Under the pieces are notes generated by a model, which saw only the letters and a list, made by a program, of their open reading frames with translations, searched no databases and was not told where the DNA came from. Source: Bacteroidetes bacterium GWF2_41_31 (lineage in GTDB: Bacteria > Bacteroidota > Bacteroidia > Bacteroidales > F082). From it: a DNA stretch of 64,000 nt. Location of the stretch: NCBI GenBank assembly GCA_001769215.1, contig MEOL01000047.1, forward strand, positions 1 to 64,000. The letters are read 5' to 3'. Position numbers and translations under genes: made by a program. Positions 44,588-52,807 of this stretch are shown here, piece by piece (position 1 is the stretch's first letter; every line of letters starts with the position of its first letter).

Positions 44588-44683
44588 GTTGGTCACATCG
44601 GGCAAGGATCAAGTTGTATGATATTTTAAAATTCTACAATAACAAGGAATCAAAGTAATTCTTATTCAGGCAAACTCTATTGA
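44569..44683 (+). pseudogene. Frameshifted ParE/RelE-family toxin
   Basis: The first frame reads MAKRKIGWSHRARIKLYDIL and stops after 29 residues at 44658. Shifting frame at about 44648 continues as NQSNSYSGKLY, as expected for this toxin family (short beta-helix start, then NKSxSYSxKLY), before a stop at 44681-44683. The rest (about 60 residues) is absent. So the toxin is inactivated by a frameshift and a truncation. Confidence 0.7.
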
Positions 44684-45048
44684 AGGCTCACAAAAAAAAT
44701 CGTTGCCGCAAAGCAGAGAGATAAAGAAACTGAAATAAGAATGACAGAAAAATAAAAATTACGCCGGCAATACAATCCATCACCACCCAATCAAAACAAA
44801 CCCGACAAACAATTCCATAAATTCTTAATCCCCAATGTAAAACCAATTAAAATAATTACCTACATTTACCCCACCAAACACCCGATGATCCATATACAAT
44901 GAAAACTAGGAACTGATTTAACTAATTATAAACGGTTGAAAATGGGTAGGTTATTATATATAAAGAGATTAAAATAAAGGTATTAAATAGATCACTGCTA
45001 GAGTTGGGTTTATACGCTCATTAGCGGTAATTAAATAAACTTAAACAC
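44684..45048. other. 365-bp gap between broken toxin and next cassette
   Basis: No gene. The last 234 bp are the second copy of the long direct repeat, listed separately. The first ~110 bp are AT-rich remnants after the toxin. Confidence 0.6.
44798..45031 (+). repeat. 235-bp direct repeat, copy 2, ending in a cassette-type inverted repeat (site B)
   Basis: Near-identical in order and length to 41510-41744. The end carries ACTGCTA (44994-45000) inverted to TAGCGGT (45022-45028), then AAT. The next gene starts 17 bp later. The two copies flank a 3.05-kb segment (41745-44797). Confidence 0.85.
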
Positions 45049-45381
45049 ATGATTGAATTTGAGCTTCCTGATTTTAGTGAAATAACGATTGATGGGTTAA
45101 GAATGCTTAACGAAAAACAAGTTAAGCAAAATGGAATTTGGAGGGTACATAAAAATGACCCTGATAATATTTTCCCAAGTGACCCGCATGCGGATAGAGT
45201 TGATGGACCAGAAAAACTAAACCTCTATAACGGCAATGTATATTCAAGTATAAATATGAATTTTCTTTATACTATGCCTAAAAAGGCGATGAAATATATT
45301 TATAATCAACTTATTAATTGTAAAGAGGATGAAATTAAAAATAAACTAATTTTAAATAAAAATTCGATTACATATTTATAA
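45049..45381 (+). CDS. Small protein of unknown function, first of a three-gene cassette
   Basis: 110 residues, no signal peptide. It carries a striking block WRVHKNDPDNIFPSDPHADR followed by KLNLYNGNVYSSINMNFLY, and a lysine-rich amphipathic C-terminus (MPKKAMKYIYNQL). The H...D/N...FPSDPHA pattern is shared, from memory, by small hypothetical proteins of mobile regions; I do not know its function. It begins 17 bp after site B. A toxin or nuclease role is possible but not supported by a known motif. Confidence 0.6.
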   Translation: MIEFELPDFSEITIDGLRMLNEKQVKQNGIWRVHKNDPDNIFPSDPHADRVDGPEKLNLYNGNVYSSINMNFLYTMPKKAMKYIYNQLINCKEDEIKNKLILNKNSITYL

Positions 45382-45389
45382 ACTTACTT

Positions 45390-45836
45390 ATGAAAAATAT
45401 TGATATAATAAGAGAGCTCGAAACTGAGATATATCAAATCCGTTCCAATTTGATGATAAAAGGAATGGAATTAGATATTGCAAAGCAAAATTTCACTCAG
45501 GAAAAAGTTGCGAAAATTGAAACATTAACCACTGAAGTTCAAGAATTAAGAAAACAACTTTCTGAATTAAATGCTCAACTTCAAAAATTAAAATTTGCAT
45601 ATTATGTTTCATATGAGGTGAAATTGCTAAATCCGTGGACTAATCAAATGGACAGAGAAATTTATCATGAAACAATTTTATTAGATAAAAATTTAAATAT
45701 TGATTTGCCTCAAGGTGGAGAATGGAATCTGTATGATTCAGATATAAACAAATTACTTTTAGACACTTTGCTATATTTAAAACATAAATACGATGAAGTG
45801 ACTTTGCTAAGAATTAAAAGAATAAAAAACATTTGA
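45390..45836 (+). CDS. Coiled-coil protein of unknown function
   Basis: 148 residues. The N-terminal ~70 residues are a heptad-rich coiled coil (ETLTTEVQELRKQLSELNAQ). The C-terminal part (AYYVSYEVKLLNPWTNQMDR and onward) is a small globular domain with no recognised family. It starts 8 bp after the 110-aa gene and ends 1 bp before the next, so the three are one transcription unit. Confidence 0.6.
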   Translation: MKNIDIIRELETEIYQIRSNLMIKGMELDIAKQNFTQEKVAKIETLTTEVQELRKQLSELNAQLQKLKFAYYVSYEVKLLNPWTNQMDREIYHETILLDKNLNIDLPQGGEWNLYDSDINKLLLDTLLYLKHKYDEVTLLRIKRIKNI

Positions 45837-45837
45837 A

Positions 45838-46623
45838 ATGAACTTAACTTTGTCAGATTTCTTCTTTAACACACCTATTTACACAAAGATTACTGTAACT
45901 GCAGAAGATACAGAATTTTTAAGACAAATCTTTGGAGAAAAAAGTATTGACTTCGATGGTTTCAATCCATTTACAAAGCTTGAGTCAACATTTAGAGTTA
46001 TTACAAATTTATTGCCTAGAGACGATATTTATTTAGAGAGTGGTGGTTTTGCAAGCTTACAGATTAAATGTAAACGTTCAGATGATATATTTAGATTTTA
46101 TATTTTATGGAGTCCTGCAAGCAATACACTGACAAAAATCGGGCAATATCCATCTGTTGCTGACTTTCATATTTCAGAAATAAAACAATATTCCAAACTT
46201 TTACCTAATGAAAAATTAAAAGAATTTACTCACGCTATTGGATTGGCTGCAAATGGTGTAGGCATTGGCTCGTTTGTTTACTTAAGACGAATATTTGAAC
46301 ATTTAATCAGTGAGGCATATGGATTAGCTTTAGAAGAAAAATCAATAACAGAAAGTGATTTTCAAAAAGCAAGGATGGATGAAAAAATTGACCTTTTGCA
46401 AAACTATTTACCCAAATTTCTTGTGGAAAACAAATCTATGTATTCAATTATTAGCCTTGGGATACATGAATTGGATGAAAAAACTTGTCTGGCTCATTTT
46501 GACACTTTAAGAGTAGCAATTGAAATAATTTTAGACGAAAAATTGGATGAACTTAGAAAGCAAGAAAAAATCAAAGCTGCTAAGAAAAAACTGGAAGTTC
46601 TAAAAGGTGAAATTAAAAAATAA
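45838..46623 (+). CDS. Two-domain protein with HEPN/DUF4145-like C-terminal part
   Basis: 261 residues. The N-terminal ~130 residues are beta-rich and unassigned. The C-terminal helical part (about 135-250) has VYLRRIFEHLISEAYGL, then ISLGIHELDEKTCLAHFDTL, like the helix pair of DUF4145/HEPN-type domains (R-R-x-x-E-x-L-I ... H-x-L). A canonical RxxxxH motif is not seen, so RNase activity is doubtful. A lysine-rich coil ends the protein. Last gene of the three-gene cassette and next to Hachiman, so a defence-related role is possible. Confidence 0.5.
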   Translation: MNLTLSDFFFNTPIYTKITVTAEDTEFLRQIFGEKSIDFDGFNPFTKLESTFRVITNLLPRDDIYLESGGFASLQIKCKRSDDIFRFYILWSPASNTLTKIGQYPSVADFHISEIKQYSKLLPNEKLKEFTHAIGLAANGVGIGSFVYLRRIFEHLISEAYGLALEEKSITESDFQKARMDEKIDLLQNYLPKFLVENKSMYSIISLGIHELDEKTCLAHFDTLRVAIEIILDEKLDELRKQEKIKAAKKKLEVLKGEIKK

Positions 46624-46765
46624 CTACCGCTAATAATGTATATACAAAATAGGCGAAATAGTAGTAAATTCAACGGCTGTAGCCCGCTTCTAAATTGTAA
46701 CGGTTTGATAGGTTTGAAGCCCGCAATCGCCTACTTTGCATATACTAAACGTTACCAGCAATCCG
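46622..46765 (+). repeat. Cassette-type imperfect inverted repeat (site D)
   Basis: The left arm, AACTACCGCTAATAATG then tatatacaaaataggcga, overlaps the upstream stop. The right arm, tcgcctactttgcatatact then aaacgttaccagca (46728-46761), pairs with it at 17 of 19 central positions (GTATATnCAAAnTAGGCGA). It ends CGTTACCAGCAAT like sites A-C. It lies in the 300-bp gap before hamA, which otherwise has only AT-rich leader sequence. Confidence 0.7.
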
Positions 46766-46923
46766 ACAAATACCAAAGACATTGACTTATGAAGCAAACG
46801 GTAAATTTGGTAAAGTATTGATTGTTAATGATTATTTAAGTTGTAAATTAACCGTTAGTCAGAAGCGTAAAGACCGACATTACTCAAATATAAGAGACGA
46901 CTAAGAACTCAATATTTTAAAAA

Positions 46924-47823
46924 ATGAGACAACAATTACTTGACCTAATTAATAACACAATTCTTTTCAAATACGAGTTGCCGAATGAGATTGCAAAGAT
47001 TGAACGAACAATTTTCTCAAACTTAAATGACAGGTGTTACGAAACGACAAACAAGAATGACCTTGCGGAAATTATTTACAACTCAATTATTGAATATTCT
47101 TTCAACGAATTTGAAATAGATGAAAGAGAATACCAAGATCTCCATACAATTGCTTTTCAAGACAGAATAAGATTTGACGAAAATGATTCAGACGAAACTC
47201 AATTGAAGTATGGTTTTTTTGGTGAAGTTATTTTGTATGCAATTCTGAAAATAATTTTTGGCGTTGATGCTTTGATTGCAAGAGGCGTATTGTATAATCC
47301 ATTGGAGAATTCTGAATCCAAAGGTTATGATGCTTATCACTTAATTGAAAGAGATTCCAAAATTCAATTGTGGATTGGAGAAGCTAAATTTCATCAGAGT
47401 TACACACAGGCAGTTAATGATGTTTTGGGGAAAATTAAAACATCACTTTCAGATGACTACCTTAGAACAAATCTTCTTACACTACGAAAAAATAAAGACC
47501 GTTTAAATATTCAAGGCTCTACACTTGAATCAGTATTGAATGAATGGGACAAGAATCCAAACATTGTTATCACCGATGAACTTAAAAAGCATCATATTGA
47601 ATTAGTGTATCCAATAATAATTTTGTTCCAACAAAACAAAGGTGGTTATGATGCAAGCATTAAGGCAATTCCAGAATATATCAAAGAAAAACACAAGGTT
47701 GAAAAATACGACTTATCAATTCCTTGCTCTTTGTATTTCGTTTTCATCCCTGTAGAAAATGTAAAAGCAATTAAAACAGAAGTATTATCATGGATAAAAT
47801 TAAAGAAGCCACTTTTGTCATAG
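46924..47823 (+). CDS. hamA: Hachiman anti-phage system nuclease HamA (DUF1837)
   Basis: 299 residues, the usual HamA length. The DUF1837 nuclease core is visible: GFFGEVILYAIL with E101, KGYDAYHLIE with D136, and LWIGEAKFHQSY with E153 and K155, a PD-(D/E)xK-type D-E-x-K active site. In Hachiman, HamA is a non-specific DNA nuclease held in check by the HamB helicase and released when HamB meets damaged or processed DNA (established for other Hachiman systems). Its stop overlaps the hamB start by 34 bp. It lies 160 bp after cassette-type site D. Confidence 0.85.
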   Translation: MRQQLLDLINNTILFKYELPNEIAKIERTIFSNLNDRCYETTNKNDLAEIIYNSIIEYSFNEFEIDEREYQDLHTIAFQDRIRFDENDSDETQLKYGFFGEVILYAILKIIFGVDALIARGVLYNPLENSESKGYDAYHLIERDSKIQLWIGEAKFHQSYTQAVNDVLGKIKTSLSDDYLRTNLLTLRKNKDRLNIQGSTLESVLNEWDKNPNIVITDELKKHHIELVYPIIILFQQNKGGYDASIKAIPEYIKEKHKVEKYDLSIPCSLYFVFIPVENVKAIKTEVLSWIKLKKPLLS

Positions 47824-50093
47824 TCGGCATCAATCAATATCGCAACGGTGAAATCAAAGATTACGATTTGATTAAAACTGTTTGCACCTTCTTTGATAAA
47901 ATCAAGGATGAAGATATTTCTGAATCAGACCTGAGATTTTTGAAATACATTGCGAATACGGTTGGTATCCCCCACTTTTATCAGTTGTTGGATAAGTTTG
48001 ACAATGATATTAGCATTTCAGATATTGACTTGAATACCTTGTCAGCAATCATTTATGAAAGCACTTTGAATCTTGATGCAAAGAATCAGGTTCACAAATA
48101 CCAAAAACAGATTTTAGAAAAATTCAATTCCGACAAACTCAATAGATATTTCCTTTCAGCAAGCACTTCATTTGGCAAGACACACATTGTGTTTGACATC
48201 ATTCGTAAAATGGAATATCAAAATATTGTTTTGATTTTTCCCACCGTTGCTTTGCTTTCAGAAAATCTTGAACGACTAACAGCAAATGAAAATTATCAAT
48301 ATTTTTTAGACAACTATTCTATTCACACACTGAGTGAAGTTGCGGAACTTGGCGACAATAATTTGTTCATCTATACGCCTGAAAGATTTCTTTCTTTCAT
48401 GGAGAAAGGAACAAGCCAAATTGATTTTGATTTTGCATTCATTGATGAAGTTTACAAAATGGACAATGAATATATCATTGATGAAGAAGTAAGAGAAAAC
48501 GAAAGGGATGTTGCGTATCGCTTAGCAGTTTTTGAATCGTTGAAACCTCATGTTGATACTTTGTTGGCTGGACCTTACATTGACTTTTCAAAACAAACCG
48601 ACCAGAATTATAATGGCTCATTTGACCGCTTCTTATCCGAGTATGAAATTGAGTTGCTTGACTACAACAACTATGAAATTGTAAACAAGTCATACAAGGA
48701 CATTCAGAGTGGAAGGGAACATACTATTGATGAAGAATTAAGTTTAAGTTTTGACAGTAGTAGTGGCAATAAAACAAAGCGATTAATCCAAACCGTTCAG
48801 TCAATAATTTCTATTGAACAAAATACAATCGTATATTGCTATTCTACCGCAAAGGTTGAATTCTATGCTAAGAAATTAATTGAATCAGAAATTTTGAACA
48901 ATCACGACAACTCACAATACTCTGATTTTATTTCTCATGTTACTGAGAACTTTAACAGTGAATGGACTTTAATTGAAGCGTTGAAAAAGGGAATAGGAAT
49001 TCATCACGGATTAGTTCCAAAGTATCTCCAAAAGGAAATAGTTTCACTATTCAATAAAAAACAACTTAAAGTTTTAATCTCAACAACTACAATTACAGAA
49101 GGTGTAAATACTTCTGCGAAAAACTTAATTGTACTTCACAGCAAGAAAGGTGAAAAGCAATTAAAAAAGTTTGATGCAAAAAATATTGCAGGTAGAGCTG
49201 GAAGGTTTATGCACCATTATAGCGGAAGGGTAATTACATTAGATAGAAATTTTATGACTGCAATTAATGCAGTAGCCGAAGGAATCAAACATAAGAACTA
49301 CGACTTAGAAGCACCGAAAGATGAAATTGATTTGTTCTACACAAAGGATGAATTTCTTAAGCCAGCAGATAGACAACGGGTACTAAACATAAATGCAATG
49401 CAGAGTGAAAGAGGAATTCCTGACTTTGTTTTTTCACTCTACAAAGTTGTTAGCCGTTTGCATAAGATTGAAATCTATGACCAAATTCAAACTCTTTCTA
49501 GTGTAGAAATAAGTTTAATCAAAGCACTTATCAGGCAAATTAATTTTAGGTTGAGAATTGACAGAGATGGTTTCCAAGTTGTGTTGAATGTTCTTGAACC
49601 AATTATCTTGAATCAGAATCTAAAATTTCTAATTGAGACGAAAGACAGAAACGGCAGGTATTCTATACTAACTCACTTAGTTCAGAATTATCTTGAAGAA
49701 GGATTTATGGGTTCTGTCCGATTCAAAATGGAAGAACGAGAAATGGGAGTTGACCAAGCAATTCGGGAAACTTCAAAGTTTGTTTACAACACTCTAAAAT
49801 ATCAGGTTGTGAAATATATTGGGGTTTTTAATGTAATGTATAAACTCTCACAATCAAAAAGAACCGGTGAACGATTTGAAGATGTTAGTGGTATTGACAG
49901 ATTGCTTACCAAACTTGAATACAATGCTTTGACATCATCAGGGAGAATCGCAAGTGATTACGGAGTTCCTTCTTCTATAGTTGACTACTATGAGAGTAAT
50001 GACAATGCAGAAGGCATTAAATCTCAGTTTGACAGTTATGAAAAAAGCATTTTTGATAGAGTGGAAAAAATAATTAAACGCAATACTTTATAA
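47790..50093 (+). CDS. hamB: Hachiman DExH helicase HamB
   Basis: 767-residue superfamily 2 helicase. Motif I SASTSFGKT (K130), motif Ia FPTVALLSEN, YTPERF (about 195-200), motif II FIDEVYKM (D219, E220), and motif VI NIAGRAGRFMHHY (about 466-478) are in order. The C-terminal ~290 residues are helical and family-specific. It overlaps hamA and is followed after 28 bp by a HEPN-type gene in the same direction. It would translocate on DNA and control HamA. Confidence 0.85.
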   Translation: MDKIKEATFVIVGINQYRNGEIKDYDLIKTVCTFFDKIKDEDISESDLRFLKYIANTVGIPHFYQLLDKFDNDISISDIDLNTLSAIIYESTLNLDAKNQVHKYQKQILEKFNSDKLNRYFLSASTSFGKTHIVFDIIRKMEYQNIVLIFPTVALLSENLERLTANENYQYFLDNYSIHTLSEVAELGDNNLFIYTPERFLSFMEKGTSQIDFDFAFIDEVYKMDNEYIIDEEVRENERDVAYRLAVFESLKPHVDTLLAGPYIDFSKQTDQNYNGSFDRFLSEYEIELLDYNNYEIVNKSYKDIQSGREHTIDEELSLSFDSSSGNKTKRLIQTVQSIISIEQNTIVYCYSTAKVEFYAKKLIESEILNNHDNSQYSDFISHVTENFNSEWTLIEALKKGIGIHHGLVPKYLQKEIVSLFNKKQLKVLISTTTITEGVNTSAKNLIVLHSKKGEKQLKKFDAKNIAGRAGRFMHHYSGRVITLDRNFMTAINAVAEGIKHKNYDLEAPKDEIDLFYTKDEFLKPADRQRVLNINAMQSERGIPDFVFSLYKVVSRLHKIEIYDQIQTLSSVEISLIKALIRQINFRLRIDRDGFQVVLNVLEPIILNQNLKFLIETKDRNGRYSILTHLVQNYLEEGFMGSVRFKMEEREMGVDQAIRETSKFVYNTLKYQVVKYIGVFNVMYKLSQSKRTGERFEDVSGIDRLLTKLEYNALTSSGRIASDYGVPSSIVDYYESNDNAEGIKSQFDSYEKSIFDRVEKIIKRNTL

Positions 50094-50121
50094 TACCTTA
50101 ACAACATTTCAATAAATCACA

Positions 50122-51681
50122 ATGACAGAAGAAATAAAAAAAACATTAAATGAAATTATAGCTGGTGGCCTTTCCAAAATATTTGAGAAATTAAAAGAGG
50201 ATGGATTGATTTTTCGTTGCAACTTTTCGCAAATATCAAAACACCTCCTTAAAGAGTTTTTACCTGTTAATCCATTTTTAGTTGATTTTGAAACACTTGC
50301 CAAGACATATCTTGAACATATTGAATTTGCTAAACAAGAAGAAAAAGAATCGGAGCACGAATTAATCAAAAGTTTCAGAGAAGAAAGAAGAAATGAAATT
50401 TCAACTGTAGTCAAAAACGAATCGGAATTTCATAAGTATATCTGCAAAACATACTTTGATTTAATTAAAGAACCAAAAGAAGAATTGCTGGATGCCTTCG
50501 TAAAATCAAGCGAAGACATAAAGGAAATCGATGAAACCTTAGCTGACATCCAAAAGAAAATGGATGAGATTTATAAGAATAATGATTCAGCTGAAATACA
50601 GGAGAAGATGCCAATTCTTCATTACTACCAAGAACACAATGAAAAAGCCAAAGAGGAAATCCTTATTTTTATTAAAAATGAAATCAAAGATTACGCACTA
50701 AGTAACTGTTACGACAATTCGCTATTAAGTGGTTTAATGATGCGCACTCCATATAGCTATAAATGGAACCCAAAATCATACAAACCAAGATATCCTAATG
50801 ATTTAGAAAATAAATTTGGCGAATTGCCTTATCCTGCTTTTGTTGACCTTTGCAAACAATACAGAGAAGACAAACTTGCTTTTTATAATTTCCTGGCAAA
50901 GCATATTGCAGATAACGAAATAGTTTTTTCCACCAACGAATTGGTTAAACATCATCATATTCTTGATTCAAGAAAGGAAATCATTTATGAGACCCTAAAA
51001 ATTTATCAGCACGGAGCAAAAATCATGTTCGCCGTTGCCGTGCCATCAATAATTGAAGGAATTCTTCATGATTTATGTTTATTAGTTGGAGAAAAGGAAA
51101 ATGATTTATTGAAAGAAGGCTTTCAATATAAATTAGATAAGCTTCAAAGTCATTTTGGTTTGGAATTATACTATGAATATTATTCATTTCGCTTCCGTTT
51201 ATTCAGAAACAAAGTATCTCATGGCAGATTAACTAAAGTTGATGTTGACCAATTAGCTGACTTATTACTATTAGATTTACACCAAGTCTTTAAATTGGTT
51301 CAATCTGACAAACTAAACCTAAATCACAAGCGATTTGTCATTGATGAATTAAACAAAAATCTTTCTAAGCCCGACTTTAAGTATCTAATGCAATACCTGT
51401 TATTTGATAAAACAGAAATCCCTCCTTTTTATAACCTCGATAAACAAATTGAAGAAGTTGAAAAACTAATTGTTGAAAATGAATTTTGGAATTTTTTGGA
51501 AACTGAAATGGACAAAGGTGGGGACCCTGTAAAACATGGAATTTATATGGTTGTAAAAGTAATTAGTAGCAGAAAACCATTTGACAAACGTTGCACGAAA
51601 ATTTTTAAAAAAGCAAGAATAGAAAAAGCTGACAAAGAAATAGCAAACCACTATCTTAAATATTTGACAAGAGATTTTTAA
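50122..51681 (+). CDS. HEPN-type protein (RNxxxH motif) next to Hachiman
   Basis: 519 residues, largely alpha-helical. Residues about 75-185 are coiled coil. The C-terminal part has a HEPN-like four-helix region with RNKVSHG (R362, N363, H367), the RNxxxH catalytic motif of HEPN ribonucleases, preceded by SIIEGILHDLCLL. Similar RNxxxHG motifs occur in DUF4209/Abi-like proteins. It follows hamB by 28 bp with no terminator between, so it is probably part of the Hachiman transcript. Canonical Hachiman has only hamA and hamB; this could be a third, RNA-cutting component, or an unrelated cassette gene. Confidence 0.6.
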   Translation: MTEEIKKTLNEIIAGGLSKIFEKLKEDGLIFRCNFSQISKHLLKEFLPVNPFLVDFETLAKTYLEHIEFAKQEEKESEHELIKSFREERRNEISTVVKNESEFHKYICKTYFDLIKEPKEELLDAFVKSSEDIKEIDETLADIQKKMDEIYKNNDSAEIQEKMPILHYYQEHNEKAKEEILIFIKNEIKDYALSNCYDNSLLSGLMMRTPYSYKWNPKSYKPRYPNDLENKFGELPYPAFVDLCKQYREDKLAFYNFLAKHIADNEIVFSTNELVKHHHILDSRKEIIYETLKIYQHGAKIMFAVAVPSIIEGILHDLCLLVGEKENDLLKEGFQYKLDKLQSHFGLELYYEYYSFRFRLFRNKVSHGRLTKVDVDQLADLLLLDLHQVFKLVQSDKLNLNHKRFVIDELNKNLSKPDFKYLMQYLLFDKTEIPPFYNLDKQIEEVEKLIVENEFWNFLETEMDKGGDPVKHGIYMVVKVISSRKPFDKRCTKIFKKARIEKADKEIANHYLKYLTRDF

Positions 51682-51740
51682 TGAAACGATACGATAATTA
51701 TAAATCCACTAACATTTATTGGATAGGCGATTTTCTTGAG
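51681..51740 (+). pseudogene. N-terminal remnant of a type I restriction specificity subunit (HsdS-like)
   Basis: An ATG overlapping the HEPN stop begins KRYDNYKSTNIYWIGDF, which resembles the Y-K-x-S-G-I-x-W-I-G-x-I-P start of HsdS target-recognition proteins. The similarity ends after about 20 residues, where the frame runs into hairpin repeats and stops at 51905. Probably a deletion remnant rather than a 74-aa gene. Confidence 0.45.
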
Positions 51741-51781
51741 TATAAGACAATGGTCATGCACGATAGAAAAGAACCCCCGCT

Positions 51782-51804
51782 GGCGCAAGTTTGCAACTTG
51801 TGCC
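51782..51804. repeat. Palindromic hairpin, REP-like
   Basis: ggcgcaagtt, a tgc loop and aacttgtgcc form a 10-bp stem with one G-T pair. It joins the HsdS-like remnant to the region end. Confidence 0.7.
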
Positions 51805-51853
51805 TTTCCTTCAGCCAAGTTCAATTAAGCAGGGTTATCTACTTAGACATAAT

Positions 51854-51899
51854 GTCCAAGTTAATGCTCTTGTTAGTGCTTTATGTAATGAACTTGGAC
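51854..51899. repeat. 9-bp perfect inverted repeat with 28-bp loop at the right border of the accessory region
   Basis: GTCCAAGTT (51854-51862) and AACTTGGAC (51891-51899). The gap 51906-51937 then leads to the convergent thioesterase gene, which has core-like composition. It may serve as terminator or as a recombination end. Confidence 0.65.
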
Positions 51900-51937
51900 A
51901 AATAACATAACCGTTATTTCCCTCACCCCGTAACCAA

Positions 51938-52672
51938 TTACCCCCCGTTGCTCATTTCTACCATCGCCACAAAAGCAGTCTTATCATGGGCGGTTTTTTG
52001 TCCCCGGTAGAGACCCTTTTCTGATGTATTGCGCTGAATAACCAGGTGCTCACCCAGGGTACACTCGCTAAAATAGGCCATTTGAACAAAGGTCGGGTTC
52101 AGTTTCCCGTTGTCCTGGTGCATGGCATCGGTAAGCCAATCAAAATATTTCCGGGCGTTGGTATGGCCGTTCATGTCCATATCAGAATATTTGGGAATTA
52201 CCTCAAACAAGGTCTCATAGTCGGTGTTTCTGCTCAATGTCGGGATATCACGTGTAACAGCTTGTCGATCCGTGGTATATAATTCAACATCCACATACTT
52301 TTCAATCTGCTGGGGCCGCCGTGAGGTCAGGTCGATGATAAACCATTCTGAAGTGGCCCGGCAAAGGACTTCACCTTCCGGGGTAGTCACAATAAAATCG
52401 CGATAAGCGGCAAGTCCTTTTACCACCCGCGGCCAGGTTTCTACCACCACCTGGTCGCACCATTCAGGCATCCGGATTAACTCCAGGTTGATCCTGAACA
52501 GTACCCACGAGGCATTGTAAACACTTGTTTGTGTGAATCCAAAACCCAGGTGTTCGGCATGGTAAGTGGCTGCACGCTGCAACATGATATTGAGCCCGGT
52601 CAGGGTTAGTTTTCCATCCAGGCTGATGTCGTCCCAGTTAACAGCATATTGTTCTTTCCAGATTTTTTTCAC
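51938..52672 (-). CDS. Acyl-ACP thioesterase (FatA/FatB family), GTG start preferred
   Basis: About 244 residues with the double hot-dog fold. Recognisable segments are YAVNWDDISLDGKLTL, GFTQTSVYNASWVLFR, TWPRVVKGLAAYRDF and the catalytic D-x-N-x-H-x-N in YSDMDMNGHTNARKYFDW. It releases fatty acids from acyl carrier protein. The open frame extends 86 codons upstream to 52930, but that extension is not thioesterase-like and runs antisense to the start of the transglycosylase gene. The GTG at 52670-52672 gives the family's normal N-terminus (VKKIWKEQY) and lies 10 bp after a TACCTTTG -7 box. Confidence 0.82.
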   Translation of the reverse strand: MKKIWKEQYAVNWDDISLDGKLTLTGLNIMLQRAATYHAEHLGFGFTQTSVYNASWVLFRINLELIRMPEWCDQVVVETWPRVVKGLAAYRDFIVTTPEGEVLCRATSEWFIIDLTSRRPQQIEKYVDVELYTTDRQAVTRDIPTLSRNTDYETLFEVIPKYSDMDMNGHTNARKYFDWLTDAMHQDNGKLNPTFVQMAYFSECTLGEHLVIQRNTSEKGLYRGQKTAHDKTAFVAMVEMSNGG

Positions 52673-52682
52673 TTTTTTTCGG

Positions 52683-52708
52683 CAAAGGTAACAGATGTCG
52701 GCATGCAA
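52683..52708 (-). promoter_or_regulatory. Candidate promoter of the thioesterase gene
   Basis: On the minus strand TTG (52706-52708) precedes TACCTTTG (52683-52690) with 15 bp between, slightly short for a Bacteroidota -33/-7 pair. The transcript would have a very short leader before the GTG at 52672. Confidence 0.5.
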
Positions 52709-52807
52709 TAAACAGGATATCCATCCTGGGTTCTGCTGCCCCTCGCACCAGGTGATTGTGGTGCCGAACCAAATTTTATCTAATTTAGTCATATCAAATG
52801 ATGCTAC

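Noticed and set aside
51681-51905. Complete 74-residue gene after the HEPN gene
   Set aside because: Only the first ~20 residues look protein-like; the rest is translated hairpin repeats.
41780-51905. Prophage or complete transposon
   Set aside because: No capsid, portal, integrase, transposase or conjugation gene is present; the region looks like a cassette and defence island instead.
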